Origin: Planctomycetaceae bacterium
GTDB lineage: Bacteria; Planctomycetota; Planctomycetia; Planctomycetales; Planctomycetaceae
DNA: 64,000 bases
Direction: 5' to 3'
Assembly: GCA_029259815.1 (NCBI GenBank)
Contig: JAJDEJ010000007.1
Coordinates: 16,897 to 80,896, forward strand
The position numbers and the translations under genes are program-made. This document shows positions 29,206-38,437 of the stretch, one piece after another (positions within the stretch are counted from its first letter, which is position 1; every line of letters starts with the position of its first letter). The notes under the pieces were generated by a model. It had not been told where the DNA came from. It saw only the letters and a list, made by a program, of their open reading frames with translations, and did no database searches.

Positions 29206-30690
29206 TCAGAAGCTCCAGCGGGCTTCGAGCAGAATCCTCCCGGTGAACCAGCCTTCATCGCCCACACTGGCTCCGCCACTGATTCCTAACTCTGGCAGCC
29301 CGAGGTCGCCCTGTGGTCCCAACACGAGTCGCAGTCCTGTGAGGAAGTCGATCGACGTCTCTCCATCGACTTTGACGGCTGTCGTCGCGCCGGGAAGGGT
29401 TCGCTGTCCGTCGAGGAAAGATGTCCCGACCATCTCAAGCGTAGGCAGCAGTGCGAAGGCATCCGTCTCATACCAGATCTTGCTGAGGCCCAGTCCCCAG
29501 ATGAGCACCTCTCCCGGGTAGTCATCGGTGCCGGAGACGGGGATGAAGTATCGCAGTTGGCCGTGTAGATAGGTCTGGTTGGACCAGCGATAGCGCACCA
29601 GCAGTCCGGGCTCGAACGAGACGTGACCAGTGCCGAGTCCGCGTCCGACGGGGCCTGTGTCCAGATGAGTGAGTGTCTGCTGCGTGACGACCCAGTTACG
29701 ACCGTTAACGATCACCACCTTGCCTCCCACCACGAGATCACCGATGCCTGACGTGTTCTTGTTGATCTCGGGATCAACCGCACGCATGGGCACCTCGAAG
29801 ATCGCCGAGGCTCGTTCGGTCGCTGTCTCCATGCGGGCCCTGAGCGTGATCACGTCAACTGATGACTCTCCAGTCATGCCATCCGGTGAGGGACCACTTC
29901 CTGGTGCGGCCCAGAAGAATTCCGATCGATCCGGCTTGGAGAGGCCCCAGCCCTGTTCATACTTCAGCGAAAGGTGAGTGAAGGGTTGGGCCGAGTCGAT
30001 GAAGAACGGAGCGAACATCACACGTTCGTGACCGATGCCGATGCATCCATTCGCAGGAATATAGGCTGCGGGCAGCAATCGAGCCCAGGGACTGCACCGG
30101 TCTGCGCAGGCCCCCGAGGGATCGCATTGGCGGGCAGCACGCTGTTCGGCCCTGACCGACCTCCGGTTATGACTGACTGGCTCAACCGGTTGACTCAGCA
30201 GAAAGTCGTCAACCACAGCGGCTCTCTGAATAGCCGCTTCGTCAGGCTCGGTCAGTTCCTCAAAGACTGGTTGCTCGACGCTGACCTGCTCGATGGAAAA
30301 TTGTGGCTGAAACAGACTGTCGACGTCGCCCAGAGGTGTCACCAGCGATGAAGTGACGTTGCTCTGAGACTCACGCACGACGTCGGACTCAGCATGAGTG
30401 ACTTCCGACTCCCAGTTCGATGGAGAATCCCGAGTCTTTCGATGTCTCAGAGATGACGACTGGGACGTCTGATCGGTGATCGTCTCCAGCGGGGCATGAT
30501 TTGAATCGCCATTGTCACTTTCGAGCGATGGCTGATCGGACGCCAATCGTGACAAGACTTCGTGGTGGAGTTGCGAAGACCAGAACGGCTCCTGGTCGAT
30601 CGCCCTCACATGTGGCCGTTCCTCCGCAAGCAGCAGAGTGCCCCCTAGACAGCAGGCGCAAGCCAGAATGACTGAGCGGATCTGGCACAT
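29206..30690 (-). CDS. Outer-membrane beta-barrel protein in the T6SS locus
   Basis: A 494-residue exported protein. It has a signal peptide (VILACACCLGGTLLLAEE), about 150 polar, low-complexity residues, then a beta-barrel-like C-terminal part from about residue 205 (MFAPFFIDSAQPFTHLSLKYEQGWG onward). Alternating hydrophobic strands end in a terminal phenylalanine (LLEARWSF), the signal recognised by the BAM machinery. The pattern resembles transporter/MetA-pathway-type barrels, but no substrate is implied. It is divergent from tssK and lies upstream of the vWA giant protein on the same strand, so it is embedded in the secretion locus. Outer-membrane barrels are not standard T6SS parts, and its link to the apparatus is inferred. 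Confidence 0.72.
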   Translation of the reverse strand: MCQIRSVILACACCLGGTLLLAEERPHVRAIDQEPFWSSQLHHEVLSRLASDQPSLESDNGDSNHAPLETITDQTSQSSSLRHRKTRDSPSNWESEVTHAESDVVRESQSNVTSSLVTPLGDVDSLFQPQFSIEQVSVEQPVFEELTEPDEAAIQRAAVVDDFLLSQPVEPVSHNRRSVRAEQRAARQCDPSGACADRCSPWARLLPAAYIPANGCIGIGHERVMFAPFFIDSAQPFTHLSLKYEQGWGLSKPDRSEFFWAAPGSGPSPDGMTGESSVDVITLRARMETATERASAIFEVPMRAVDPEINKNTSGIGDLVVGGKVVIVNGRNWVVTQQTLTHLDTGPVGRGLGTGHVSFEPGLLVRYRWSNQTYLHGQLRYFIPVSGTDDYPGEVLIWGLGLSKIWYETDAFALLPTLEMVGTSFLDGQRTLPGATTAVKVDGETSIDFLTGLRLVLGPQGDLGLPELGISGGASVGDEGWFTGRILLEARWSF

Positions 30691-30924
30691 ACGCTCACGA
30701 GAGGAGATTGCGGGTGAGTGCTGCGAAATCGACAGAGAGTGAGATTGATTCCAGCCGGCAAATGACCGCCGACTCTACGGATGTTATCGGTCTTGAGGAT
30801 CAATTGGCTCAAGCGGATTCGTCCTGTGAGTCGATTTCCAGAGTAGGGGCGACTCGTCCGACTATCGGTCGCGGTCCGCCTCGTCGACGATTCCCGTCCT
30901 CTTCTGGATCGAGACAGAGTTCCT
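30691..30924. other. Divergent intergenic region between the barrel gene and tssK
   Basis: These 234 bases must hold promoters for both the minus-strand barrel gene and the tssK operon. A plus-strand frame runs through it into tssK in a different phase, but it looks like chance coding. No clear sigma-54 (-24/-12) or sigma-70 pair could be assigned, and no strong ribosome site precedes tssK. Confidence 0.4.
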
Positions 30925-32346
30925 ATGCGGAATCCTCCCGTTCATTGGTACGAGGGACTCTTCCTCCGTCCGCATCACTTCCAGGCCAACGACCGGCATT
31001 GGCAGGAGACCCTCTTCTCGTCCAACTGCTGGGATCACCCCAACTATTGGGGCATTCTCGATTTGGAGTACAGCCGCGATGCGCTGGCCGGTGGTCAGTT
31101 GGAGGTTCGATCGCTGCGAGCCCGCATGCGCGACGGCACGCTGATCGACCGCAATGACGGGAATCCATTAGACAGGGTCGATCTCAAATCGGCCTTCGAC
31201 GTGGCATCGAACGTGACAGCATACGTTGCCTTGCCGCGACTGCATCTGGGAGAGAAGAACGTCGGAACCAATGGTGATCCGCGTGGAACCAATCGCTTTC
31301 ATGAAAGTCGGCAACTTCTGCAGGATGATACCATCGGCGGGAACGATCAGGAGATTTCATTTCGAGAGTTGGACGTCCAGATCCGCCTGTCGACGGATGA
31401 GTTGAGCGGCTTCGAGACACTGCCGATTGGTCGCTTCCGCCGATCGGGCGAGAATTCGGTGGCTCCCGAGTTGGACCTGGAGTACATCCCTCCAGCCATC
31501 GCCATCCGCGGTTGGAGACCATTGGGCGAACTCTATCGCGACATCTGTGACATCATCAGTCGCAAGCGGGATGTGCTCGCCGCTCAAGTTGTCGGCAGCG
31601 GCATGGGCTTCGATCTCAATGCCCCCGACGATGTGCAACGCGTCCTGATGTTTATCACCTTGAATCAATTGTTGGGGGGGCTGTCCGTCTTTGCAGACGC
31701 TCGCCACGTTCATCCATTCGACGCCTATACCGAGTTGTGCCGCGCCGCTGGAGCACTCTCGTCATTTGCCTCGGAGGCATCAGGGGAGGAAATCCCGGCC
31801 TACAATCACGACGACCTCGGCACCGTCTTTCGTGAGCTGAGAGTGCGAATCGAGACGTCCATTCGCTCCGTGCAAGACCACCCCTACCATCAACGATACT
31901 TTCAAGGTGTCGGTTCCAGAATGCAGGTCTCACTCGATCCCGAGTGGTTTCATTCCGACTGGCGATGGCTGGTGGGCGTCCGCAAGGGAGAGCTGTCCGA
32001 TACCGAGATCGACGAGTTGCTCTCGCCCGGCAAACTCGACTGGAAGTTGGGGAGTGCGCCACAGGTTGAGATGCTGTTCACCCAGAGACTCCCCGGGCTG
32101 CAACTTCGACCGGTCACTCACAAACTGCCGTCCCTCCCATCGCAGCGAGACTGGATGTATCTCGAAGTCCCCAAAGATGACGGAGCCGCCTGGCGAGATG
32201 TCCAGGACTCGCAAACACTTGCCATTCGCTTTCGGGATAGCCTGATTCTCAACCGTGACCGAATCCAGGGAGAACGGCGGCTGTTGGTCGATGACAACGG
32301 CGATGCGGTGTCGCTGGAGATGGCGTTGTTCGCTGTGCCTCAGTGA
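30925..32346 (+). CDS. tssK: Type VI secretion baseplate protein TssK
   Basis: A 473-residue TssK (ImpJ/VasE) protein, which links the baseplate wedge (TssE, F, G) to the TssL-TssM membrane part. The N-terminus VHWYEGLFLRPHHFQANDR is the family signature, and LVGVRKGELSDTEIDELLSPGKLDWKLGS and LPGLQLRPV are typical of the C-terminal half. Length is normal. It is the first gene of the plus-strand core operon. A palindromic repeat separates it from tssL. No lesion is seen. Confidence 0.95.
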   Translation: MRNPPVHWYEGLFLRPHHFQANDRHWQETLFSSNCWDHPNYWGILDLEYSRDALAGGQLEVRSLRARMRDGTLIDRNDGNPLDRVDLKSAFDVASNVTAYVALPRLHLGEKNVGTNGDPRGTNRFHESRQLLQDDTIGGNDQEISFRELDVQIRLSTDELSGFETLPIGRFRRSGENSVAPELDLEYIPPAIAIRGWRPLGELYRDICDIISRKRDVLAAQVVGSGMGFDLNAPDDVQRVLMFITLNQLLGGLSVFADARHVHPFDAYTELCRAAGALSSFASEASGEEIPAYNHDDLGTVFRELRVRIETSIRSVQDHPYHQRYFQGVGSRMQVSLDPEWFHSDWRWLVGVRKGELSDTEIDELLSPGKLDWKLGSAPQVEMLFTQRLPGLQLRPVTHKLPSLPSQRDWMYLEVPKDDGAAWRDVQDSQTLAIRFRDSLILNRDRIQGERRLLVDDNGDAVSLEMALFAVPQ

Positions 32347-32362
32347 TTGACATCATGCGTCA

Positions 32363-32513
32363 TGGGAGGGCGAGGCTCCGGCCGCGCCGCGCCGTGACCA
32401 ACCATCGCCATTAACGGATCAGTGAACATGCGGGTGCGAACTTCCGCAGGGTCATTCAAGATTAGGGTCAACTAACACACACGTTGCGGCTCAGCGGGAG
32501 CTTCGCCCTCCCA
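32363..32513. repeat. Palindromic repeat between tssK and tssL
   Basis: Opposed ends GGGAGGGCGAGGCTCC (from 32364) and GGAGCTTCGCCCTCCC (to 32512) bracket a spacer with an inner small hairpin (GCGGGTGCGAACTTCCGC near 32430). A second copy with the same ends lies at 34932-35083, between the tssM-like gene and tssA. Confidence 0.75.
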
Positions 32514-32538
32514 TACATCTGCTCACAAAGAATGCGGT

Positions 32539-33174
32539 ATGTCCCAGGAATTTACATCAGCGGTCGATCCTGTCTTCTGTCATGTGCTCGACTTGCTCGA
32601 TCGCATGATGGCGGGCGAGGAATTCGATCCGCGTCAGGTGCAGGTCGATATCATCGATCGGATCGAGCAGGCCGACGCAGCCGTTGGAGCTTCGCGAAGT
32701 TGGGAGCTCGCACGCTACGCACTCACCTCGTGGATCGATGAAGTTCTGCTGGATACCGACTGGTCGGGCCGCGACTGGTGGGCCAACCATGTGCTCGAAG
32801 CGAAGTTGTTTCGCACACGTGACTGCAGCGAACAGTTCTTCGTACGTGCGGAACAGGCGCGCGGTCTGGCGGACACGCAGGCGCTGGAGGTGTTTTACGA
32901 CTGCGTCGTCCTGGGCTTTCGCGGGATGTATCGTTCTGCGGAGATTGCTCAAGCAATGAGCCAAAACGAAGGCCTGTCGGACTCACTCGAAGCATGGCTG
33001 CGACGCACATCGCTGGCCATCGAGAAGAAGCAAGCTGTCGAAACCCGAAAGGCGAGCCTGCCCGCCGGCGCACCGCCTCGCACGGCCCGCCGCTGGCTCG
33101 TTGGCACGGGGTTTCTCCTGATGTTTCTCGTGGTCGTCGACGTGCTGCTCTATCAACTCAGAGGTGCCACTTAA
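32539..33174 (+). CDS. tssL: Type VI secretion membrane protein TssL (DotU family)
   Basis: A 211-residue DotU/TssL protein: a cytoplasmic helical domain (FCHVLDLLDRMMAGEEFDP, YALTSWIDEVLLDTDWSGRDWW, VFYDCVVLGFRGMY) and one C-terminal membrane helix (LVGTGFLLMFLVVVDVLLY). TssL joins TssM in the inner membrane and docks the baseplate through TssK. It has no C-terminal peptidoglycan-binding (OmpA-like) extension, so anchoring to the cell wall must come from elsewhere. It lies between two palindromic repeats. Family and role are secure. Confidence 0.93.
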   Translation: MSQEFTSAVDPVFCHVLDLLDRMMAGEEFDPRQVQVDIIDRIEQADAAVGASRSWELARYALTSWIDEVLLDTDWSGRDWWANHVLEAKLFRTRDCSEQFFVRAEQARGLADTQALEVFYDCVVLGFRGMYRSAEIAQAMSQNEGLSDSLEAWLRRTSLAIEKKQAVETRKASLPAGAPPRTARRWLVGTGFLLMFLVVVDVLLYQLRGAT

Positions 33175-33200
33175 TCGCAGCCGGTTTCTTAACTTCGATT

Positions 33201-33284
33201 CAGGGTGGCCGGGTCTGACCAACGGGAAGGCCCGGTCCGGCGAACACAGGGCCATCCGCTTCGCGACTGACCCTGCCACCCTCA
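33201..33284. repeat. Palindromic element between tssL and the tssM-like gene
   Basis: Ends AGGGTGGC and GCCACCCT enclose an inner pair (CCGGGTC with GGCCCGG). It differs from the repeats on either side, and no second copy was noticed in the window. Confidence 0.55.
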
Positions 33285-33338
33285 CTGAAAGTGGTCTTGA
33301 AACCGCTTCAAATCAGTCAGCAGACGAAAGCGGCGACG

Positions 33339-34922
33339 ATGTTTGAAAAACTCTCGACGACGTTCAGCGAACTCCGCATATACGCGGCGGGCCTCTCCGG
33401 TGCTGCGTGGATCACGATCATCACATTCTGTGGACTGTTGTTGCTCACGCTGTTTGCTTGGCTGCTCGCGTGGAACAACCCGTTATGGGTGCCGTGGGGA
33501 GCCTATCTCACACCGACGCGTGGTCTGATGCTGCTCGGTTTGGCAGTCGTGGCCAGCGGGGCAGAGTACCTGTTGTTTCAAATCTGGTTCGACGAACGAC
33601 CCATTCCCCACGCGGACGTGCGACGGGGATGGAATGACGGCTTGGGTCACATTCGACGCGTCGGCATCAATCCGCGCTCCATGCCCTGCTTCATGTTGCT
33701 CGATCCGACCGATTCGTGTGAGAGCTGGTTCGACGCGGCTGGGATCAAGGTCGAGAAACCGGAGTCGGCAGCCGAATCGCCCGTCGACTGGTATCTGGGC
33801 GAGGAGTCGCTGTTTCTCACGATTCAAGGACTCGGCTGTCTGGGACCGCTCACCAGGGAACTGGAAGAGATGCGGCGGCGGCCAGCCCATTTCGCGATGT
33901 CGACTTATGCACAAGCAACGACCGCACAACCGGCGATGGCGACCGCTGCGATCGGATCGGGGGACGAAACACCTGACATCGCAGAACACGCGACTCTTGA
34001 TGACGATCGAGACCCCGCTGTTGCGGCGATTGATGTCGATGCAGTGCGTGATGCGTTGCAAGGGGGGACAACCGAATCTCAGGCGGGCCTGCCCGATGAG
34101 TCGACGACTGATGACTTCAATGATGCTGCGGTCACGGAGTTGTCCGATGTTCGTTTGTCATCGACCGAGATCGCTCACCAGTCACAGCGACTCGCAGACG
34201 TTTGCCGACGACTGGTGGCGTGCCGTCGTCCGGTGGTGCCGATCAATGGCATTTGCGTTTTGCTTCCTGACGGTGTCTTCACCAATCTGGCCGGCAGTGG
34301 TATCCGTCTGGGACAGGCCCTGCGACACGATCTGCAAATGCTTCAACAGGAACTGGACGTGGTGGCTCCCGTCTCCGTGGTGCTCATCGGAGCAGAGGAA
34401 GACACAGGCATTGTTGAGTTGATTCGACGGGGAGGCAAAGACGCCGCCAAGAGCGGTCTGCTGGGAATGGATGTCAATCCCAGTCGCACATCGCCGGAGA
34501 GTGCGATGCAGTTCTGCGGGTCGCTCGTGCAGTCTCTGCAACAGCAGATCGGTCGGCGACTGAGGGATCCTCGCACTGTCGGACGACCGGGGGCCAACCG
34601 GTTATTCCGCCTGATGAGCAGCATGCGAGGCAACCGCGGTGAGGAACTGCAATCGTTCATCACACAGGCGTTCACCCGAGAAGACGGCGAAGAGTTGGAC
34701 GTTCTGGCGGGGCTGTCTTTCGCGGCGACAGGAGAGCATCTCACCGCACGAGCGTTCGCGGGATCGGCATATCGGCAACTCATCGAGAATCAGGAGTTCG
34801 TCGAATGGACAAAGGCCGCACGCCGTCGTGAACGACAGCTGCGGTGGGTCGCGAGAGCATGTGGAAGTCTCTCAGTGGTGGCCGTAATTGGCCTTGTGGC
34901 TTTGTTGCTCAGGTATGCGTGA
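33339..34922 (+). CDS. tssM: Truncated TssM-like inner-membrane protein
   Basis: A TssM/ImcF-related protein of 527 residues, against over 1000 usually. Two membrane helices lie near the N-terminus (WITIITFCGLLLLTLFAWLL and RGLMLLGLAVVASGAEYLLF). The nucleotide-binding region has MPCFMLLDPTDSCESWFDA where TssM has a Walker A, with no GxxGxGKT/S; DWYLGEESLFLTIQGLG and PVSVVLIGAEEDTG match later GTPase-like strands. One C-terminal helix (SLSVVAVIGLVALLLRYA) ends the protein, so the large periplasmic half that binds TssJ is absent. ATG 33339 is preferred over GTG 33291. Position directly after tssL, the canonical order, supports the assignment. Envelope spanning must be done by other proteins. 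Confidence 0.75.
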   Translation: MFEKLSTTFSELRIYAAGLSGAAWITIITFCGLLLLTLFAWLLAWNNPLWVPWGAYLTPTRGLMLLGLAVVASGAEYLLFQIWFDERPIPHADVRRGWNDGLGHIRRVGINPRSMPCFMLLDPTDSCESWFDAAGIKVEKPESAAESPVDWYLGEESLFLTIQGLGCLGPLTRELEEMRRRPAHFAMSTYAQATTAQPAMATAAIGSGDETPDIAEHATLDDDRDPAVAAIDVDAVRDALQGGTTESQAGLPDESTTDDFNDAAVTELSDVRLSSTEIAHQSQRLADVCRRLVACRRPVVPINGICVLLPDGVFTNLAGSGIRLGQALRHDLQMLQQELDVVAPVSVVLIGAEEDTGIVELIRRGGKDAAKSGLLGMDVNPSRTSPESAMQFCGSLVQSLQQQIGRRLRDPRTVGRPGANRLFRLMSSMRGNRGEELQSFITQAFTREDGEELDVLAGLSFAATGEHLTARAFAGSAYRQLIENQEFVEWTKAARRRERQLRWVARACGSLSVVAVIGLVALLLRYA

Positions 34923-34931
34923 GTCCCTTCA

Positions 34932-35083
34932 GGGAGGGCGAGGCTCCTGCCGAGCCGCGACGTCATCAATAGCGTTCAACAATAAATCAAAACTCCTCGC
35001 GGGAGCGGATTCCCGCAGGATCCTCTTTTGAGGAACCAACGTGGACACCCACGTTGCGGCTCAGCAGGAGCTTCGCCCTCCCA
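34932..35083. repeat. Palindromic repeat between the tssM-like gene and tssA
   Basis: The second copy of the element at 32363, with ends GGGAGGGCGAGGCTCC and GGAGCTTCGCCCTCCC and an internal hairpin (CGGGAGCGGATTCCCG near 34999). The two copies flank the tssL-tssM-like pair in the same operon. Confidence 0.75.
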
Positions 35084-35259
35084 CGAGAGTGCTCCGCCTG
35101 ATGGCCACTCGGGGGACGGTCGATCCGTTTATGACGAGTGCTCATGCCGTGCGAGTGGAGATGGTGGTGACCGGCAGTTCGTGCCGATATTGATCCAACC
35201 ATTGAGGACGATGCGGCGAACCTACGCCCGGTCGTTTGTGACAACATCGGACGTGAGTG

Positions 35260-36312
35260 ATGCTGACGGCACATCCTGATCTGCAACAACTTGAAGAGCC
35301 GGTCTCTGGCGAATACGTGAGTGGTGAAAGCCTCACGTACACGGACCGTTACGCAGAGATGGAACGATTGGCGCAACGGCGATCAGAACAACAATACGGT
35401 GATGCGATCTTCGACGCGCAGGAGCCGGCTTGGGAATCACTCGAAGTGCACGCCCTCGAACTTGCCGCAGACACTCACGACTTGCGAGTCGGCGTGTATC
35501 TCACACAGGGCCTCCTGCGGACGAATGGACTGCGAGGTTTCGCGGATGGATTGGACCTGCTCATCACATGGTTGAGCAACGAATGGGACACGCTGCACCC
35601 CGCGCGAGATCCGGATGACGGCGAAGAAGCGATTGAACGCTCAAACATCCTGCTGGGACTCTGCGATCCGGAACGAACACTCGCAGGTCTGACGCACATT
35701 CCCTTGGCCATTCATGAGGGGTATGGCCAATGTGATTTGGCGGACCTGCGGATCGCACGTGGTGACAGTCATCGCGACGGCGAGGGAAACCACCTCACGA
35801 TGCACGCCATTCGTGAGATGTTCCTGGCGACTGATCGATCCGAGGTATTCGCCAAACAGGCGCATGCAGAACGTGCGGAGCGATCGATCGGGCAGATTGT
35901 CGATATCTTTCAGGCACAAACCGGCACATCCCCGAACATGAGTCCTGTGATGGCCGTGTTGCAGGAAATCCATGCCTCGATCGAGGAAATGATGCCAGAC
36001 ACACCAATCCCGCAGCCGAAGACAACTTCCGACTCCATTGCGCGCGTCGTTGATTCCACTGAGCCCGCATCCTTGCCCTCGTCGAGTGGTGGCTTGCGTG
36101 TCGAGAATCGGCATGATGTGGTCGCCCTCTTGGATGAGTTATGTGCGTACTACGACCGCAATGAACCATCGAGTCCTGTCCCGTTACTTCTGCAGCGAAC
36201 GCGGCAGTTGGTCGAGATGGACTTTGTGGACATTGTGAGAAATCTGGCCCCGGATGGCCTTGCTGACGTGTCGCGTTGGGTCGGAGCCCCAAAATCACGC
36301 GACGAAAACTGA
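35260..36312 (+). CDS. tssA: Type VI secretion protein TssA (ImpA-type)
   Basis: A 351-residue TssA. The ImpA-N domain covers about residues 35-160 (PAWESLEVHALELAADTHDLR, YLTQGLLRTNGLRGFADGLD, WDTLHPARDPDDGEEAIERS). The C-terminal portion contains PSSPVPLLLQRTRQLVEMDF and APDGLADVSRWVG, typical of the group that caps the growing sheath. TssA organises baseplate docking and tube-sheath polymerisation. ATG 35260 is preferred over GTG 35257. It begins after a palindromic repeat and precedes tssB by 42 bases. Confidence 0.92.
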   Translation: MLTAHPDLQQLEEPVSGEYVSGESLTYTDRYAEMERLAQRRSEQQYGDAIFDAQEPAWESLEVHALELAADTHDLRVGVYLTQGLLRTNGLRGFADGLDLLITWLSNEWDTLHPARDPDDGEEAIERSNILLGLCDPERTLAGLTHIPLAIHEGYGQCDLADLRIARGDSHRDGEGNHLTMHAIREMFLATDRSEVFAKQAHAERAERSIGQIVDIFQAQTGTSPNMSPVMAVLQEIHASIEEMMPDTPIPQPKTTSDSIARVVDSTEPASLPSSSGGLRVENRHDVVALLDELCAYYDRNEPSSPVPLLLQRTRQLVEMDFVDIVRNLAPDGLADVSRWVGAPKSRDEN

Positions 36313-36354
36313 TTTTCATGGCCAATCGACGGCCCTACCAAAGCGAGGTGTCCC

Positions 36355-36876
36355 TTGGGCGAAAGCAGTCAAAAATTCATCGGTCGTAACCGACCCCCCC
36401 GTGTGCAGATCGAATACGATGTAGAGTTGTACGGGGCGGAGAAGGAAATCGAACTCCCCTTCGTGATGGGTGTGATGGCCGACCTCTCGGGGAATCCCGC
36501 TGAGGAGTTGGAGCCGATCGCCGATCGCAAGTTTCTGGAGATCGACTGCGACAACTTCAACGATCGGCTCAAAGCCGCTCAGCCGCGTGTGGCCTTTGCT
36601 GTGCCCAACACGCTCACGGGCGAAGGCAATGTCGCTGTCGAAATGAAGTTTGAGAGCATGGACGACTTCTCCCCCGCAGCGGTCGCGGAGCAGGTCGAGC
36701 CGCTCAACACGCTGCTGGAAGCTCGTAACAAACTGTCGAGTCTGCTGACGTACCTGGACGGCAAGTCGGGAGCGGAGTCGCTCGTCAACCGGATTCTCGA
36801 AGATGAGGATCTCCTCAAGACACTCTCGGAAGAGGCCAGCACTGCTGATGCCGACGCCGCCGGAAAGGAGGCGTAA
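36355..36876 (+). CDS. tssB: Type VI sheath small subunit TssB (VipA)
   Basis: A 173-residue TssB/VipA. The family signature PRVQIEYDVELYGAEKEIEL is followed by LPFVMGVMADLSGNP and the conserved FLEIDCDNFNDRL. TssB and TssC form the contractile sheath. The start is TTG 36355, placed 8 bases after GAGGTG; no ATG or GTG start would preserve the domain. The end contains the AAAGGAGG ribosome site for tssC, two bases before whose start it stops, so the two are coupled. Confidence 0.95.
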   Translation: MGESSQKFIGRNRPPRVQIEYDVELYGAEKEIELPFVMGVMADLSGNPAEELEPIADRKFLEIDCDNFNDRLKAAQPRVAFAVPNTLTGEGNVAVEMKFESMDDFSPAAVAEQVEPLNTLLEARNKLSSLLTYLDGKSGAESLVNRILEDEDLLKTLSEEASTADADAAGKEA

Positions 36877-36878
36877 TC

Positions 36879-38351
36879 ATGGCCGAAACACTCGTTGCCG
36901 AACCGATTGCCCGTGAAGAACTGTCGAACCTGCTCACGCAAGAGTTCCGTCCCCAGACGGACCACACGCTGAGTGCAGTCGAAGCTGCTGTCCAGACGTT
37001 GGCCGCCCGCGCCCTCGAAGATGCGGACGTGCTCATCAGCGATGACGCCATCCACTCCATCGAGGGGTTGATTGCGGAGATCGATCGTCAGCTCAGCACG
37101 CAAATCAACGAGATCATCCACCACCCGGACTTCCAAAAGCTGGAAGGCACCTGGCGGGGGATGCACCATCTCGTCAATAACACCGAGACCGACGAGATGC
37201 TGAAGATTCGCGTCTTCAATGTCTCCAAGAAGGACCTCGGCAAGACCCTCAAGAAGTTCAAGGGAACTGCCTGGGACCAAAGTCCCGTCTTCAAGAAGCT
37301 GTATGAAGAAGAGTACGGCCAGTTCGGCGGTGAGCCTTACGGTTGCCTGATCGGCGACTACGAGTTCGATCAATCCGCTCCGGACGTGGAGATGCTCGGT
37401 GAGATTTCACAGATCGCAGCCGCCTGTCACACGCCCTTCATCTCGGCTGTGTCGCCGACGGTGATGCAGATGGGATCGTGGCAGGAACTCGCCAATCCGC
37501 GTGACCTGACCAAGATCTTCGCCACCCCCGAGTACGCCTCTTGGCGTTCGCTGCGGGAGAGTGAAGATTCCCGTTACGTCGGGCTGACTCTGCCTCGCGT
37601 GCTCTCACGACTGCCTTACGGCTCACGTGAGAATCCGGTCGACGAGTTCGACTTCGAGGAAGAGACCGCCGGTGCGGATCACGCGAAGTTCACGTGGTCC
37701 AACGCGGCGTACGCGATGGGCGTGAACATCAACCGGGCCTTCAAGCTCTACGGCTGGTGCTCACGGATTCGTGGTGTTGAGTCGGGCGGTGCTGTCGAAG
37801 GACTGCCGGTCCACACCTTCCCGACCGATGACGGCGGCGTGGACATGAAGTGTCCGACCGAAATCGCCATCAGCGATCGTCGCGAAGCCGAACTCGCCAA
37901 GAACGGCTTCATGCCGCTCGTGTTCCGCAAGAACTCCGATCTGGCGGCCTTCATTGGTGCTCAGTCGCTGCAAAATCCGTTCGTCTACGACGACGCGGAC
38001 GCCACAGCGAACGCCAACCTTTCGGCTCGTCTGCCTTACCTGTTCGCCACCTGTCGCTTCGCGCACTACCTCAAGTGCATCGTCAGGGACAAGATCGGCT
38101 CCTTCAAGGAGCGGGCGGACATGGAAATCTGGCTCAATCGCTGGATCAACAAGTACGTCGAGCGGAACCCCGCCACAGCGACCGAGGTCGACAAGGCGAA
38201 GCACCCCCTCGCAGCGGCGGAAGTCGTCGTCGAGGAGATTGAAGGGAACCCGGGTTATTACTCGTCCAAGATCTTCCTGCGTCCCCACTATCAGTTGGAA
38301 GGTCTGACCGTCTCACTGCGGTTGGTCGCAAAGCTGCCCAGCGGCAAGTAG
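36879..38351 (+). CDS. tssC: Type VI sheath large subunit TssC (VipB)
   Basis: A 490-residue TssC/VipB of normal length. Conserved stretches include LIGDYEFDQSAPDVEML, FISAVSPTVMQMGSWQEL, SRYVGLTLPRVLSRLPYG, and the C-terminal RLPYLFATCRFAHYLKCI and NPGYYSSKIFLRPHYQLEG. It packs with TssB into the sheath and carries the C-terminal part recognised for disassembly by the ClpV ATPase (TssH) in other systems; no tssH gene is in the window. A strong AAAGGAGG site precedes the ATG. A stable hairpin follows the gene before hcp. Confidence 0.95.
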   Translation: MAETLVAEPIAREELSNLLTQEFRPQTDHTLSAVEAAVQTLAARALEDADVLISDDAIHSIEGLIAEIDRQLSTQINEIIHHPDFQKLEGTWRGMHHLVNNTETDEMLKIRVFNVSKKDLGKTLKKFKGTAWDQSPVFKKLYEEEYGQFGGEPYGCLIGDYEFDQSAPDVEMLGEISQIAAACHTPFISAVSPTVMQMGSWQELANPRDLTKIFATPEYASWRSLRESEDSRYVGLTLPRVLSRLPYGSRENPVDEFDFEEETAGADHAKFTWSNAAYAMGVNINRAFKLYGWCSRIRGVESGGAVEGLPVHTFPTDDGGVDMKCPTEIAISDRREAELAKNGFMPLVFRKNSDLAAFIGAQSLQNPFVYDDADATANANLSARLPYLFATCRFAHYLKCIVRDKIGSFKERADMEIWLNRWINKYVERNPATATEVDKAKHPLAAAEVVVEEIEGNPGYYSSKIFLRPHYQLEGLTVSLRLVAKLPSGK

Positions 38352-38360
38352 GCGTGTGAC

Positions 38361-38394
38361 GCAGCCTCGGAAGTACACCGGCTTCCGGGGCTGC
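38361..38394 (+). promoter_or_regulatory. Stem-loop between tssC and hcp
   Basis: GCAGCCTCGGAAG (38361-38373) pairs with CTTCCGGGGCTGC (38382-38394) over a short loop, with one mismatch. There is no U-tract after it, so it could partly terminate, protect or separate the sheath and hcp messages. Confidence 0.5.
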
Positions 38395-38437
38395 TCTCCC
38401 TTGATTCACTCTTCTCAGCCGGTGCAGGAGATGACCC

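Noticed and set aside
30708..31157. A plus-strand frame across the divergent region into tssK.
   Set aside because: It overlaps the beginning of tssK in another phase and is low-complexity; tssK is certain.
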